Numbered from the stretch's first letter, positions 47,227-61,624 are shown. The stretch: DNA of 64,000 nucleotides from Chamaea fasciata (GCA_029207755.1 JARCOQ010000002.1:85090087-85154086), one strand, 5' to 3'. The notes: a model not told the origin generated them from the letters alone. Numbers and translations are program-made.

Positions 47227-47619
47227 TGCTCCACCATAATGCCTGCAGAGATCGGTGTGATTTATTTTGTGACATCAGAGGTCACAAAGAATGTTTCCAC
47301 TGGATGCCCCAAACACTGAGGGACACTAATATGTGACCAGGGATGCAGCATAAAACTCCTCACTCCGAGGAAACAGAAGGACACTGAACCTTGATGGGCC
47401 CTGTCCTTGCCATTTTGCTGTCCTTGTGCATTTTGAAGCAAGATCCTCATTCCCTTTCTTTCCTCATGCAGCAATTCTTCAGGCCCACCACATTTTTGCT
47501 GTTTCCTAACATTATTTAAGAATTAGTGTGTCTTACCCAGAGGAAGGCAGCCCTCCACTACTGTGTCTCTTGCAAGAGAGGAGCCCTGGCCTGTGAGAAG
47601 GAAGGAGGCGCTTGGCCAC

Positions 47620-47645
47620 TGTATGTGTGTATGTGTGTGTGTGTG
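47620..47645. repeat. (GT)n microsatellite, imperfect
   Basis: TATGTGTGTATGTGTGTGTG-type repeat. Confidence 0.9.
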
Positions 47646-48097
47646 GTACTCATATTCCATCATCCCTGGAATCCTGGGGATTTGGTTATGTGGAGAAAAC
47701 AAATTCCTAGGTTAAGGGAAGATGCAGGTCAATGTGCATCATTATTTCATATTATTTGCTCTGGATATGACCCATCCTGGGCCAGTGCTGGTCTGTTGTT
47801 GAAGGAGTGGTTCCATCCACAAGAGCAAGATAAAACAATTGAAAAGAAAACCATGTGGAGTTGACCTGCTGGCAAGGGGAAGTTGGGCTGTCTGGCCTCA
47901 GGTTAACCCTGGTTGGGATTGTTATAATCAGAGAGAGATAACTCCCAAAGTGCGATTACAGCTTGTGAGGAGACAAGTAAATTGAACTAAAGTACGGGAA
48001 TGTAGACAGAGACCAGAGTAACATAGAGTGACTACCAGAAAAGATTATAATAGGTGCTGTTGAGATACAGGGGAATGACTCTTCAGAACCTTAATAA

Positions 48098-48127
48098 TAT
48101 TTTATTATTATTTATTATAATAAAATA
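48098..48127. repeat. AT-only inverted repeat
   Basis: Perfect 11-bp arms TATTTTATTAT / ATAATAAAATA around an 8-nt loop. Confidence 0.9.
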
Positions 48128-50857
48128 CAGTAGCAAGTGTGTTTGTGGACCCAGCTGCCTCTGACATCTGCAACTATTTTAAGGATCACAGATCAGAGTG
48201 ACAAAGAGAAAATCAGAAAGATATTATATTACCTGGGGGTTCTATACTGGTCCAATATGTAAATTATTTGTTACTTGCCAGCAAAACGCACAAAGATTGT
48301 TTGAAAGATATTATTTTTCCATGTACTGCTTTAGCAGGTCATCCAGGGATTTCTTTGTTTAAGGAGGTTCTTGAGAGATGCCGAACTCAGTAATGCTACC
48401 GATAAAATGTAATGCTATTGATAAAAAGTACTTTTAAAATACTTTTACAGAGGAATCTGTCTCTCAGCTTAGTGATATGGCAGAAACCTAATTGAACCCA
48501 GTTATTGTGGCAGGCTTGTGTAATTTCCATAACACCAGGTCCCACCACTGCTTCCAGAGTCATCCCTAGACAGCTCAGTGTCACCTGGGGAAAAACCTGG
48601 CTGCTTTGCTGTGGGAGAGCTGCCCAAGAGACCCGGGCTGTGTGCAGGGAGGAAGGCTGTCCAGGTAAGGTAACTTTGGAGTGAGGCAGAAAGCAACCCC
48701 AGGCGCGGGTCAGAGGCACCTGGGTGCAGGAGACACTGGGCACAAATACCAGTGGCCTCAACCTCCTGTGCAGGAACCCAGAAACTTTCTTAAGCTCAGC
48801 AAGGAAATGGTTATTTTAAATCATGGCAAATAAATCCTGTAAGTTTGGGTCAGGCAAGCAATACTGGGTTTGCAGTGGGGTGACTGTAAGGCTTTTATAA
48901 AATCTGCCTCTCAACTCATCATGCAATTATAGGGATTTGGTTTTCAGTTCAAAAGACATGTTTCCAGTCCAAACCCAGGGTTTGGTGTGACTGCCCCAGG
49001 CCAGCGGTGGCTGACACAGGAGGAGGTGACAGCCTCCCTTGCAGCAGTCACTATGTTGTGCAAATATACACTATGACAAGGGCAGCGAGGTGCAGCCACC
49101 TGCCCCATACCAAGGATGCAGGAAGTGTTTTGTGCCTTCTATTACCAAGGGAAGATTTGTTTGCATCAAGGGATGAATGGACACATGCTTCCTTAACCCA
49201 TGAGAATGGCATGGTGGGGCAGGAATCAGCAGTCAGCAGAGGGGATTGGAAGAACTTGCAAAATGCTTCTGAGCAGTGTGCTGGTGTTCAGATGTTCAGA
49301 AAAATGCTCGAAAGTCAACAGATTCATTTTTAGCAAACCCTGGTTTTGAGCAAACACTGAAGCTGACACTTAGCTACTTACTTGAGCACTTTGCCAAGTG
49401 ATGGTTGGCATTGCAGCTATATCCCAAGACAGTGTGGAGAAATACTGGTCTTTGCCTAGCACCCAGCAGCTGCCAGAGATCCCCCTGTGATACTCTGCAA
49501 GCCAAGCACTGCTTGAGCTAGTGTCTCACCAAACCTAGCTGCTGCAGACAATCACATTCATTTCTGCCTTAACATTTACTATGTTGTTTTTATTAACATG
49601 AGGGAAGCTGGGTTTCCTTTTAACTGCTTCCTTTGCACTGTCAGAGAAGAACTGGTTTTCACTACCAGGAGATAATCCTATTTTTTTCTCCAAGTATATC
49701 AACTCGGAGACCCATAATATCTGTATCTTCCCTTTTTCTTTCAGTGTAATGTATTTTAACAGATTTTCAAGGCAGATTTTCAATCCTTCAAGCCTTTTCC
49801 TCAACATCTGCAACAAACCCTCCAGTATTAATACAGTCATCATAGGAAAGACTTGATTAAAACATGATACTTAAGAGAAGAAACAAAAAAAATTCCAGAG
49901 TTTCCCCTTGGTATGACTGTAACTGTGTGTCATTTCCCTGATGTAAACAGAGATTGCAGTTTTTGCTCTGGAGCCAAATTTTTTCACCCTCAAAGCTTTA
50001 TTTAAAATCTACAGTGGCCTACAAGCTTAAGAGCTGTGCAACTAAACACTGACAAAATCCAGCAGCTTTGAATTTGGCACCCACTGGGATGGGTGGTATT
50101 CATTGTGCACTTATGCTTGGATCTAGAGGCTCGGCTGCTGAGCTTTCTCATTTCCAGTTTCTCCAAGGATTTACTGAAGTCCATCACTTAATTAAATCAT
50201 CCTGTGATCCGAAAACTCAGCAGGATTTTCATCCTAAGGAAGCAACCTGCATTGGTTCTCCCTTGTTAGCAAGGGCAAGATTTACCACACCACTGGCAGT
50301 CACACCCTTTTTCTCTTATTTTTTTCCACATTGTATGTGCGGTTCTTTTCACATTGGAATAATAGAGGTACTTGGTTTATCACTTTATTATGAGCTTTTA
50401 TAAGGCAAATACAATGTCTGATGACAAATTTCTAAATATTACCTGTTTATATTGGTATTTTTGCTATATTGGACTTTTCCCAGTGGAGACTTATTTTTAC
50501 TTTCCTTCTTCCTTCCTAGGTCCTTTCTAGATAAGCTGTGATACAAGAAATACATCTGAGACCATGCCACTGCAGAGAATAGAAATGGAATATAGCAGCA
50601 CAACAGGTTTTTATCCCCCTTCTTATCCCTTCCAAATGCCAGTACACTCAAAAGTGTATATCCAAGAACCAAACAACACCAATTTACACCTTCCATTTCT
50701 CTTTTGTATAAGAATATCCCTTTTCTAGTAGAAACATGAGGAGTTAAAAATCTGAATTTAGGGGAATTATTTCACATGTGAGGAAGAGCTGCCCTTTTCT
50801 CCAAACATCACAATATACACTAACGTTCCTACTGATACTACACAGCCTTGAAGATTT

Positions 50858-50877
50858 GGGGGGGGGGGGGGGGGGGG
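50858..50877. repeat. homopolymer G20
   Basis: Twenty consecutive G on the plus strand, followed by AATGGGGTCAG. If CRACDL transcription starts to the right, this is C20 in the pre-mRNA. Confidence 0.95.
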
Positions 50878-53800
50878 AATGGGGTCAGAAGAGGAAAATA
50901 CAGCAGGGATTCTGGGGGATATAAAGAAAACCCAAATACTCAGAGATACTCCTCTAGCCGAGAGAGTAACCAACCCAAAACCATCCTAAATGCCAGGAGC
51001 AAAGCCTGAGGCAGCCTTTTCTCATCCTCCCTGCCTCTGAGGACTCAGACCTGAAATGAAGGCACCATCCAGAGGCCACATAGCCTCTTCTCCTGTCACT
51101 TGGACTGCAGAAACCGGACAGCTCAAAGTTTCCAGAGGGTGCAAACCCAGAGTGCCTGCCATGGTCCTCTGCCATCCCAGGCACAGCAGCAGTGCTTTCA
51201 CAACCCTGGAGACACTCCAGCTCTCTGGCATGTGCATTAGCAAGAGCACCACCTGGACACAGCCCCAGGGCACCGTGCCTTGGCATAACACAGGTTCAAA
51301 AGTGTGTTGTGATCACCTGCCTCCCAAGCAAAGGTTTATCTCTGCAGCCAGGGGAGACCTTGTGCTGAAAACATTGTGCAGGGTGTGGCAGAAGGAAGTG
51401 AAGGGCAGCAGGCAGGTATTCACTCAGCTCAAGAAACCCTGCTGTTCAACACACCTCTGCTCAGACCTCCTCCTGCTTACAGCGATCATTGTTCCCTCCT
51501 TTCAAACTCTCAAACAACTTTCAGTGCTCCCAAGAGATAATGCTTGAGCCTAGCCAAACCTAAAGTTCTGGCAATATGTCCAATTATTAAATCATTTCCA
51601 AAGGGCAGCCGTCATACTGAACTTTTGTTTCTAAGAGAAACCACTTCCATCAGGAGGTCAATGAAGCATAGTGAAGTGCTCCCCCCTGAGCTAGCACAGC
51701 ACATATAAGCCCAGGTATTAGGAGTGTCTACATAAGTGAGGTGCAGGTCTCTGGGAGTCTGATTAATCTGTAGGAGCACATCCAAAAAGTTCATTAAAAG
51801 GACAGGAGAATTTTATAACAACTGCAACCCCATTTCCAAAGCCATACATTTTCCTGCTTCAGTCCTCTCATTAGGTCAAAGGAGTTTCACTTTTCATTTT
51901 TTGTTTGGCCTCCAGTTTTTAAATCAAGTGAACAAATGCACCTGAGTGCATGCTTACATACACAGCCATCCTAGAAGCTTTATCCAGAGTGCCAGCACTG
52001 GGACTGAAGGGCCTTTCTACCATATGTCAGCATCTCTACAGTATCTGTACACATTCTAGCTGTATCCTCATAATCTGTGAATTATTAAAAATAATTTACC
52101 CAGAGAAGACATTTTCTGAGAAAACTGCACTGGTGTCTACTACAAAACATCAAAAATAAACTTCATGCCAAACCAGGAAGAAAAACACCCTTTCGCTCTT
52201 TGTGTACAACTTTGCCTTTTGTTTTCAAAATTGGGCAGACAATCGTCTCCTTCCATTTTGCTCAAATGGTGTGTATCAGTAAACAAAAAGTATTGCTTCG
52301 CAAAGTCTGTGACTTCATGTGTTCATTTGTTATTAGCATCTACTTGCTAACACTGACTGATGTCCCTGCAAACATCAACAAAATGTGGTATTTTCACAAA
52401 TGGTTGGCTGTCTAAATGATAGTTTGCTATCCGTTTTCATTTGTCTCCCACTGAAGCTGGTACATTTTACCCATCTTTTCTTATCTGCATTATTGGCTAA
52501 TAAAAGGTTTTGTTTCCTTGCTTGTGGCTAGCATTTATCTCCAGCACAGGTGATGTTTGTGGAATGCATTTGCATTAAAAGAAAATCTGCATATTGCACA
52601 ACCTCATTGGTGGGATGAGAGCCTATGAGCCACTCCTTGTGCTCAGAACAAGGCTGGCTCACGTGTCTTTGCTGCCAGCATCCTCTCCATGATTGCATGG
52701 GTCCTAGGCCAGCATCCAGGTGAGAACACATGGCCTGAACACAAAGTCAATGTCCTTCTCTTTTAAAATTCTGCCAGTTCAGGATCCTCTAATCCTCTTC
52801 CCACTCGCTGTCAAAATAAACAGAGCTAGCTATGAGTGATTTGCCCTTTCTCTCAGAAATAACTAATAAAAGTCAGTTGCACCAGCGCCTATCTCTTCCA
52901 ATGCTGTTCTTTGCACCAGAATTCACTATTCTTCCACCCCCAACATAGGTGGAGGTGGAAGAATACCAAGCTGTGCCACAAGGCCCAGCAACGTGTAACT
53001 ACTGACACACTACTGCCCCTTTGCATCACTCACATCCATCACTCAAATTCCTGTTGCATACAACGTAAACATAAGGTGGTGCTGGACGTCCCTGTGATCA
53101 CTGAGAAGACACACCAAAGGATGTCATGTAATAAAATATCTGCTAAAAGGAAGATTGGACAGGGCAGATAGGATAGAGTTTGCTGCATGGGCTTCAAGCC
53201 CAAGCCTTTGTGCAAACAGGGCAAGGCCTGCCACGAACAGCAGGTGATGCTTTAGGGGCTACAACAGAGAAATCTTCCCAACCCTTGAAGGCCTTTCTGG
53301 GCATTCAGTTGTTTTCAGTCTTCCACTGCTGTTGGGCAGTGTGTGCTTTCCTTTGCCTAACCAGCCCAAACTACCCTCTGATGCATCTGCTCCTGTTAGT
53401 CCAAAGGCTGTGCAGATTCTCATCAGATCCTCATCAGCCCTTCTGCCATGCCCCTGCCAACAGCACATTCCTTTCTCTATTACTCGCACAGTGCATTTCC
53501 AAGAGATGGGAGGGAGAGGTAAAAACCTTCCTTTCCTAGTTCTTTTTTCCCCCTAAGAATTAATAGTCCTTCCTTCCCTCAGCATTTATGAAAGAGGTGA
53601 GAAACACTCCATAGAATAAACTTTCCTCCCAAGCGGCCTGTGAGGAATGAGATTTTTATTTTTTAAAACAGTGCACTGCTACAGAACACACAAACAAAAG
53701 AGGTCAGAAGGCATTACTAGGACTGCCCAGTCTGGTGTCCGGAATAGTGCAGGGAATAAGCTGCTCCAGAAGAGTGAAGAGAACTTTCTTCCCTGATAAA

Positions 53801-54767
53801 GCCCAGTAACTTGAGGGAATACACCTTCACAAAGGTCATATTTTGTTCACAGGAAAAGCCTTAGCTTGATTTGCATTCTTTCTTTAAACAAACAAACAAA
53901 AAACCCCAACAAGCCAAAACCAAGCAAAGCAAACAACCATGTAAAAGAAATACAGGAAGGAAGAATGGGGGGAGGAGTCTGCATGGGCAAAAGAATAAAG
54001 CAAACTCATGTGAAATGTCTTATTCCTATGCTGTAACCCTTTCCTTTTTGCTTTCAGTCCTTTATTTTTTGTGATTTATTCCACCAACATGGAAAGCATG
54101 ATTATAAAGAGAACTGTTAAAGTAAAAAAGCCACATTGGCTTTCTTCTCCCTCAGCATTCAGGGATAATAAGGGCATAGCTGTTTTACACAAAGACACAA
54201 GACCTCCCCTAGCTAGCTGCCTACCAGAGATCCTCTGATGTATTTATGAGCACAAACAGCTCAATACACTACCAGACTTTCAGGTTTGCTTTCAGCAATT
54301 TTTACTGATAGAAGCACAATCTGTATTTTTAACTTAAATAATATCGTGTGTTCACATAGAGTATTTTGCTAATAATGTTCTGAAGAAGGTCATACTGTTT
54401 TGTTTTGTTTTACAATATCAGGCTAACATCACCCTGAATCAAGAGTCAGTGAAGTATTAGAAGTTCACTCACTGTGCCTCTCCTTGAAAAGCAATAGAAA
54501 ATAAAGTAAAATGTCTTTCTTTAGTTAGAACAAAATTACATTTGATTCTACATATTGCAATTACTGTTGAATTCAGCACTGGGAACATTCCTGAAGCTAT
54601 TTCACAAAAATAATTATACTAGGTCTTTTGGTATTCAGAATGAGTAGAAACATCAACAGTGTTAAAAGGTCTCAGTGCCTTCAAATTCATGGAAACATAA
54701 CAGGGCTTTCATCGCTCCTTCCTAGCTTTTTTGGAACCATGAATACAATAAATTGCCTAATCACCTG

Positions 54768-54785
54768 CACACACACACACACACA
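54768..54785. repeat. (CA)n microsatellite
   Basis: Nine CA repeats. Confidence 0.9.
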
Positions 54786-56936
54786 GAGACATAGACACTT
54801 TCTTTGCAGTGAAGAAACAGTAGGTCTCCCCTGAAAGCACAGCAAGCCCTGAGCAATGGCTCACTGACACCTGCTGCCCCATCAATTAGCCTAATGTATG
54901 GGTGTTCTTGTATAGTGCAGAGGTTAATGGGAGTTTAAGATGCAGAAAGTGTTTAGCAGTACCGGGAATGAGATCCTTGTTCAGCTTTATCTGCTACTCT
55001 GAAGGAGACCTGGTGGGCCAAGTTAACCAGACAAGGAAGTCAATTGCTAACATCTAGAGCTGAATTTGGCCCAATTTTCACAGGTCCATAATGTGTGGTA
55101 TAGTCAACAGTGTCATTTCAACAGTTTTATTAAGTTTCTTTAAAAGGTAATGACAAATCTTATAAAATGTTGGGTTCAACCAGACACAGAATATCGTTAT
55201 ATCCTAGGCCTACTTCCAAATATTTTACCATTAGTGTGATGAAAATTAGACAAACTTAACTAAGAAGGAAAGTGAATGAAATAAAGAGACTAAGCTGAGC
55301 CTTACCAGCTTCCTTGGGAACTCCTGTGTTGGAATGATGAAGTAATTATTGAAATCATCCATGAACTATATGCAGAACAGTTTCAATACTGGACATTTAA
55401 AATAGAGATTAAATGCAAAGAGAAATGCAAAGAGAACGAAATAGATATTTCTAGGAGAAGGGCCTGAGCCTTCCAGGCAGAGATACACCAGCCTACCAGC
55501 TGAGACTAGCCAGCACACAGGCAGGCTGGTTTCCAGGACCTGCTCATGAAAGGTGCCATCAGGGGCTCTCAGTCCTCAGCCCCACCTCGTTCCAGCCCAG
55601 AGGGCTCAGCAAAACCGGCGGCAGCCGTGTGCTAACCTGGAGTCCCCTCGGATGCAGGGATAACAAGAAGCCATGTCTCCAGCACAAGGAGCAGCTCACC
55701 CTCCTGGGTCATCCTAGCACGAAGGAGCAGCAAGAATGGAGTGACATCCAGCCAAAGCCATGGGATGGCAGCGGGACGCAGTGGGGAAGGGGAGCATCAT
55801 GCCCTGAATTCCCTCTGTAGATTGCAGCCTCTGGGGCCAGTTTCCTTCCCAACATCCGCACAGTCCGTCCAAGAGGTACAGCCACTGTCAGCACAGTCAC
55901 AAGCCTCTGAAATATCCCCAGGCAACAGCACTCACATATTTCAGCAATAACTGCTACCTTGTAAACACATTCCACATTCCTGTTGCATTAAATCCCACAG
56001 GTCAAATGCAAAGCTGAACAGCCTCTTGTCTAACTGCTGTACAAGGCTTGCTCTGAGGTAGTACATGTGGCAGGCTTTTACTTGGAAAGGACCTTATTTA
56101 GCCTCTTTCGACCCTTCCTAATTTGGGCCCTCTCAGCCTCCAAGTGATAATTATTTTCTTGAGCCCTGATGAGAGACAGATGAGACACGGGCTCCTTTAT
56201 CTTTCCTCCATACCAGTAACACTCGGATCACTTCTAGAAAAAAGAGCATTTTTAACACAAGGTCACCATAATACATGACTTCCTCAGAGGTTTCAGGTAG
56301 GAGTCAGTTATGTTGGACTTTATAATCCAAATAATTTCCTGCGCAAAAAGACTGGAAGGTTGCTTTCTGTCCATGCCACAAACATCATGGCTGAGTCTTT
56401 TCATCCTTGTTTGGAACCTTTCTCCACAGTCTGTAAGAAAGACAGTCAGGATTTCACCAATGTAAGAGCCATAATTATTTGTCATTTGCTACCTTCATGA
56501 CATGAACTTGCAAACTTTTTATTCTTACTATCCATTCAATTTATTTATGTCCAAGGACATAACTGTTTTTCGTGTTTGAAAGAGAGGAAATATTTTTCTG
56601 TAGCTCTTATCTCATTTATTTGCAGGTCCACGCTCCAAACCACACTGTGCTTCAAAGCAAAGATATGAGCAAATGGAAATAACTGCCACTAGCTCTTGTT
56701 TTCTCCTTCACTCCTTCCCTGCAGTAATATTCTCAGCAAATACAACCTCTGGCGAGTCATTCTGTCTGTATCACCTCCAGCTGCTGCTTCAGACTTGCAG
56801 ACTTTTGAAAGTCAAAACCCTGAACACAGCCTAACAGTTTTCACTGCCACCTTGTCAGAAATCCAGAGGCAAGTCTCTGGTGTGCTACCTGCACAAGCCC
56901 ACTCATTCTCTTGGACTGGGAAGCAGAAAGCTTATC

Positions 56937-57345
56937 ACAATCACAGAATTGTTAGGGCTGGAAGGGACCCCTGGAGATCCCAAGGTAGGGTCACCTGGAG
57001 CAGGTGACATAGGAACACGTTCAGGTGGGTTTTTGAATGTCAGCAGGGAGGGAAACTCCACAACCTCCCTGGGCAACCTGTTCCACTGCACCGTCATCCT
57101 CAAACATAAAGAAGTCCTTCATGTTGAGGTGAAACATCTAGTGTTTTAGTTTATAGCTCTCATCCCGTCACCGAGCACCACTGGAAAGACTCTGGCACCA
57201 TCCTCCTGACACCTCCCTTTGGGACATTTATATCCATTAATAAGAGATCCCCTCTCAGCCTTCTCTTCTCTAGATTTAGCAGGCCCAGCTCCCGCAGCTT
57301 CTCCTCACGTGAGAGGTTAAATGCTTCTCCTGATGTTCTTCAAGC
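56937..57345 (-). mobile_element. CR1 LINE 3' region, longest copy in the window
   Basis: An inverted CR1. The tail CACAGAATTGTTAGGGCTGG is at the left, followed by ACCTCCCTGGGCAACCTGTT, then AGAGATCCCCTCTCAGCCTT, TCTCTAGATTTAGCAGGCCC and CAGCTCCCGCAGCTTCTCCT. About 400 bp are recognisable, without an open reverse-transcriptase frame. Confidence 0.95.
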
Positions 57346-57398
57346 CGCAGCTCTCAGAGCAGGGAGCACAGTAAGTCTCATGCAGATGTGATACTCAC

Positions 57399-57586
57399 CT
57401 CCAGGCCTGTCCCTTGGTCCAGTTTTGCTGGAGCCAAAGGCATAGACTGAGCTGCCCTCTCTGGCCTAGGGCCCAGCTGCCCTTGGCACCCTGTGGGGTA
57501 GTGGAACTCAGGAGGCAAAGGGAACCTGATCATGCTCTCCAGGGCTCCGCTGGAAGGACTTCCATGGACCACGGGTGGGGAATACA
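57399..57586 (-). other. candidate orphan exon with open reading frame
   Basis: A 188-nt segment lies between a good acceptor (ACATTTCTCACAG) and a near-perfect donor (CTGGAG|GTGAGT) on the CRACDL strand. It is open throughout in one frame (phase 1 in, phase 0 out) and begins YSPPVVHGSPSSGALE. I do not recognise it. Joined to the start-codon exon at 45068, its frame would meet an immediate TGA, so it cannot be a simple N-terminal extension of CRACDL. It could be an alternative 5'-UTR exon or chance. Confidence 0.25.
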
Positions 57587-60500
57587 CTGTGAGAAATGTC
57601 TCTCTTTTCCCACATCACCACTTGCCCTCAGCCCCTTCTCCTTTCTCCCACTGGGACAGAAGTTCTCCCCATCCCACTATGACATGATAAGCACTTTCCT
57701 TGTTCAACTCCTCCCTGCTTAAGATCTCTGTCAGAAATCTCTTCGTGCACATTTGCCTCAGGCAGCATCTCCCTCTCAACAATGGAGAGAGGAAGACATT
57801 TCAAGAGTGAGTCAGTCTAAACCACTTTTTGTGAAAGAGACACCACTCTGCAGAAGAGATCCCTTCCTTTCTGCCCCTTCTAAACCTGGTGTTCAGGTTC
57901 CTATATAGCCTTTGGGGCTTACTTGGCAAGGGGGATAGAATGGTGGGGACAGGAATGTAAAGCCATTTGGAGACATCTTATTTGTCCCCAGGCTCCCTGC
58001 TCTGAATATACCACAAATGTTTTCCTTCAATTCTCAAAAGCCCAGTGAGATGCAGGTTATTAATTCATGACTATGACGAGATTATTATGGTTAATTTAAC
58101 ATGTGCAGGCACTTAAGTAACTACTGTTGGGAAATATTTGTCATTAATTCAACATTCTCCTGCCTGTAATTTGGCAAATATAAATGCAAGTGTGCGGGAG
58201 AAATGCAGCATGACATAAAGAGCACTCATCTGCCATCACCTTTACATGTGACTGTACAATTCTCGATCTCTGCCTGATTTAAATAAGCACAACAAAACGT
58301 ACTGCAGCATTCATTAATAAAATCCCATTGACATTCATATGCTAGACAGAGCCCAGATGCAGGAAGAGAAACAGAGAAGCAGACAATTATCATGGGCAGC
58401 AAAAGGGACACCACTGGGAGAGAGGGTGGCAGAGCAGTATTCCTAATTAAAGCTCAAAAAGCAATGCTGTGCAAACAAAACCCACTTGTGTGGGCTTTTC
58501 TCCCACCTCCTGTGGGTCTGCAGTAATTCCTATCAAGGCAGGTGGTGCAGAGTGAAACCACCAAAGTGGTTTCAGTCAGAAACAACTTGCCTCAGGCATG
58601 GCACAGACCTCCAGGGTCACCCCATCACTCTTAGGGAGGGAACTCCCTGCCTCAAACTGCTGTGTTTTGCTTGCCTTCCCAGGGAGGTAGGTGAAATTTC
58701 TGTGTGTATGGAGCTAGTTACAGCAACAAATCAAACTCAAGTCCAAATTAATCAGTTTCACAGCATCTTTAGCAGGGTTCCAGCATTTCTTGGCCTTTGC
58801 TGATCCCTTGGGCAGGTCCAAAGTCAGTGATGAGTCATTTTGCTCACAAAGAATCTTTAGCTCTGTGGTTTTGCAAGACCTATTCCTATGCATCCCACCA
58901 TCAGGCCCTCCTCCTTGCAGGAGCTCCATGCATTGCCTGGACTTTTTCAGTTTTCTCATGTGGTGAAAACTCCTTAGGGAGATCCTGAGAAACATTTGGT
59001 ACACATTTTTTGAGCTTCATATAGGTGTTTCAGAATAAAACTCGGGAACATAGTAGCAGAGGGAATTTCCTGAGCATTCAGTGCAAGCAAACATTCAATC
59101 TAATCTGTTCACAGGCTGATCGAAGTCTTATTTTGAAAACTATTCAAATTCAAATGCTATTTCAGAACTTGGTAACTCTGATGGTTAAAAAATCCCAGAC
59201 TAAATGACTGGCGTATACCTGTTTATTTTTGTGCTAATGTAATAGTTTACTTGAAAGAGCCTTTTTCTTTTGCCACAGGTATTTAGAGAAATGTCCATCT
59301 CCCCTTTCACCCTTCATCTGCAAAGCCAAACGAGTCATGGCATTTTAATTTCCTTATAGATATAAACACTCTATTATCCTGATATTTTACTAACTCTTCT
59401 CTCCCCCTGCCGTACTCCAAGCTCACCTCTTCTGGCAGCCAGATGCCCAGAACCAGACACTGGGTCCCAGGCAACCTCTATAGCTAAATGACACAAAGAT
59501 CACTCTTGGATTTAAGCTTCCCAGCTCCTAGTTAGGTTTGCACATGTTGGCAGATGAATAGAGAGAAAGCGTTCACCTGCCTCCTCTTGACTACTCTACT
59601 GCAGGGTCCAAGTACGTGTTTGAGCTATTTACTGTCAAGAAACACTGTTAGTGCAAGGCCAGTGTTCCAATAACCTTTACAGACTTGGCTCTTTCCTATG
59701 TCCAACCACCCAGATGCTGATGCTGACTGCCAATACAAGACTACAGGACCCATTCCAGCTTCTTTTCAAAGCACAAAGTGCCAGCATACGCTCCCTTGGC
59801 TGAATTTGTGAGGGTCCAGCCATCTGTGGATCTACAGAGTGTCTCTGGGGTAGGTATAATGTGAAAATATTTAGCCTTTTACATGCAGTTGGCAAATATA
59901 CTAGCTCAAGCCTGAGTAAATTCTCTTTGCTTAGAAGTCTCCTTTTTTCAAACATCTTAAAAACATTTGTGAGTCACAGCAATGGGTAGGGAATGAGATA
60001 ATCTAGCAGAGCTCCTTGCTCTGCCAGAGGAGCATTACTAAGAGGACACTACCAGGCTTTGTGAACAGAAGAAAGATCAGGAGGTTCTGGGTGACTTAAT
60101 CTCTCGGGTCCCACGCTATGCTCTGAGGGTGCTATTTTACTGAAAGAGCTAGAGGAAAGCTGCTGAAGAGGTTTCTGCTGTTAACCGTCTCCTGAAAGTT
60201 GTTGACCTGGAGACCGGAACAATTAAATGAAATGTGAAGCACCCCTTCAAACAGATATTTTTCCTACTCTGTCCTACATCACCTAATCAGACAGTAGTAT
60301 GAAGTTACACACTCGGGAGAGCTTTTTGTAATAAAGGACATCCTGACCTGCATGAAGATACTGACCTGGTATTTATTTTTTTCTCCCTTCTTATGTGGAC
60401 GGAGACCCTGCAAGTCCTAGGAATGAATGTATGAGCTCTCCCTTAAGTATGATAGAGACAAAAAGTCTGGAATATCAAATTGGATATGCACACTTAAAAA

Positions 60501-61624
60501 GCAGCTGCTGTATCAGGTCTGCAATGTGAGACTCTGGGAATTGTTTTTCTGAATACTAAATGTCGAAAATATCAATTGAAGCTGCACTTAGTCTCTCTGA
60601 AGAAATCATCTTCTGAACACCTTAGAGTCAGCACTCAAATCAAACAGCTCCATATTGGAGATAATTAAAATACATTGCTTAAAAATGATCTGGTCTTTTA
60701 CGTCCCTATTCAGAATCCACCACTACAACTTCTGTACAAAAACCATATAAACATGCTTACAGTGTACCTGTCCCAGAGTTGTGCAGCCAGATCTTTGGCC
60801 GATGTCACTTGGCAGGCCTTTGCTCAAAATAATTGGAGCTGTATCAATTCATATTTCTGAAGAGATGGAATGTACTGCTTTATAGACTTCTGAAAAAGGC
60901 AAGTTAAACAGCTATGTACCTGGAAACAGTAATTTCCATGTTTTTCAAAATATGAAAAGTGTATTTTCTGTGAGGAGTGGTCCTTCAGAAAACTATCATT
61001 CCAGCACTAGATATGAACATATTCTGGTTTGATTCCCACCATCTCTACTATCTGTGAGTAGAGAAGCTACATCACAAGGAAGACAAAGTTTTTTTGGTAA
61101 TTATTTTTCTTAGAATAGCACTTTGCTCTAATATTTACATTCCAAAGGGCTTCTACTTGTAATCTATCAAATGGAAACAAAAACCAGTAACAAATCCCAT
61201 TGTGTTACCAACCAGAGGCAATGATTGCTGGCCTCTGCAAACAGTGCATAGCCAGAGGGACTTGCTTCTTTCTATTTTGCAAATATGCTACAAGCAGTGA
61301 GTTGCAGTGAGAGCATGGCAACCAATAACTCTTAATCACTTAAAGATTTTTCATTAGCCAGTTCTACAATAAATTAACTAGAGAAGTTTAAAGGTTGTTG
61401 TCAACAATTTATATTTAAACGTACACCACAAAGAACAAGGGAAGACAGTTCATCCTTCTACTTATCTTTTTTACTTACCATCCAATGAAACTTTAATAAG
61501 TACAAAGGCAGGTCAATAGTCCCAGAATTGAATGTTGTGCACCTGTGTAACCAAGAAACACATTTCACCTGTAGGAAAACAATCCTTAAAGTACCTCAGC
61601 CATAAACTCTCTTCAGCTGCTTAC

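Noticed and set aside
51056..51547. 163-codon plus-strand frame
   Set aside because: No domain or splice context, and a frame of similar length overlaps on the other strand; taken as chance in a GC-richer patch.
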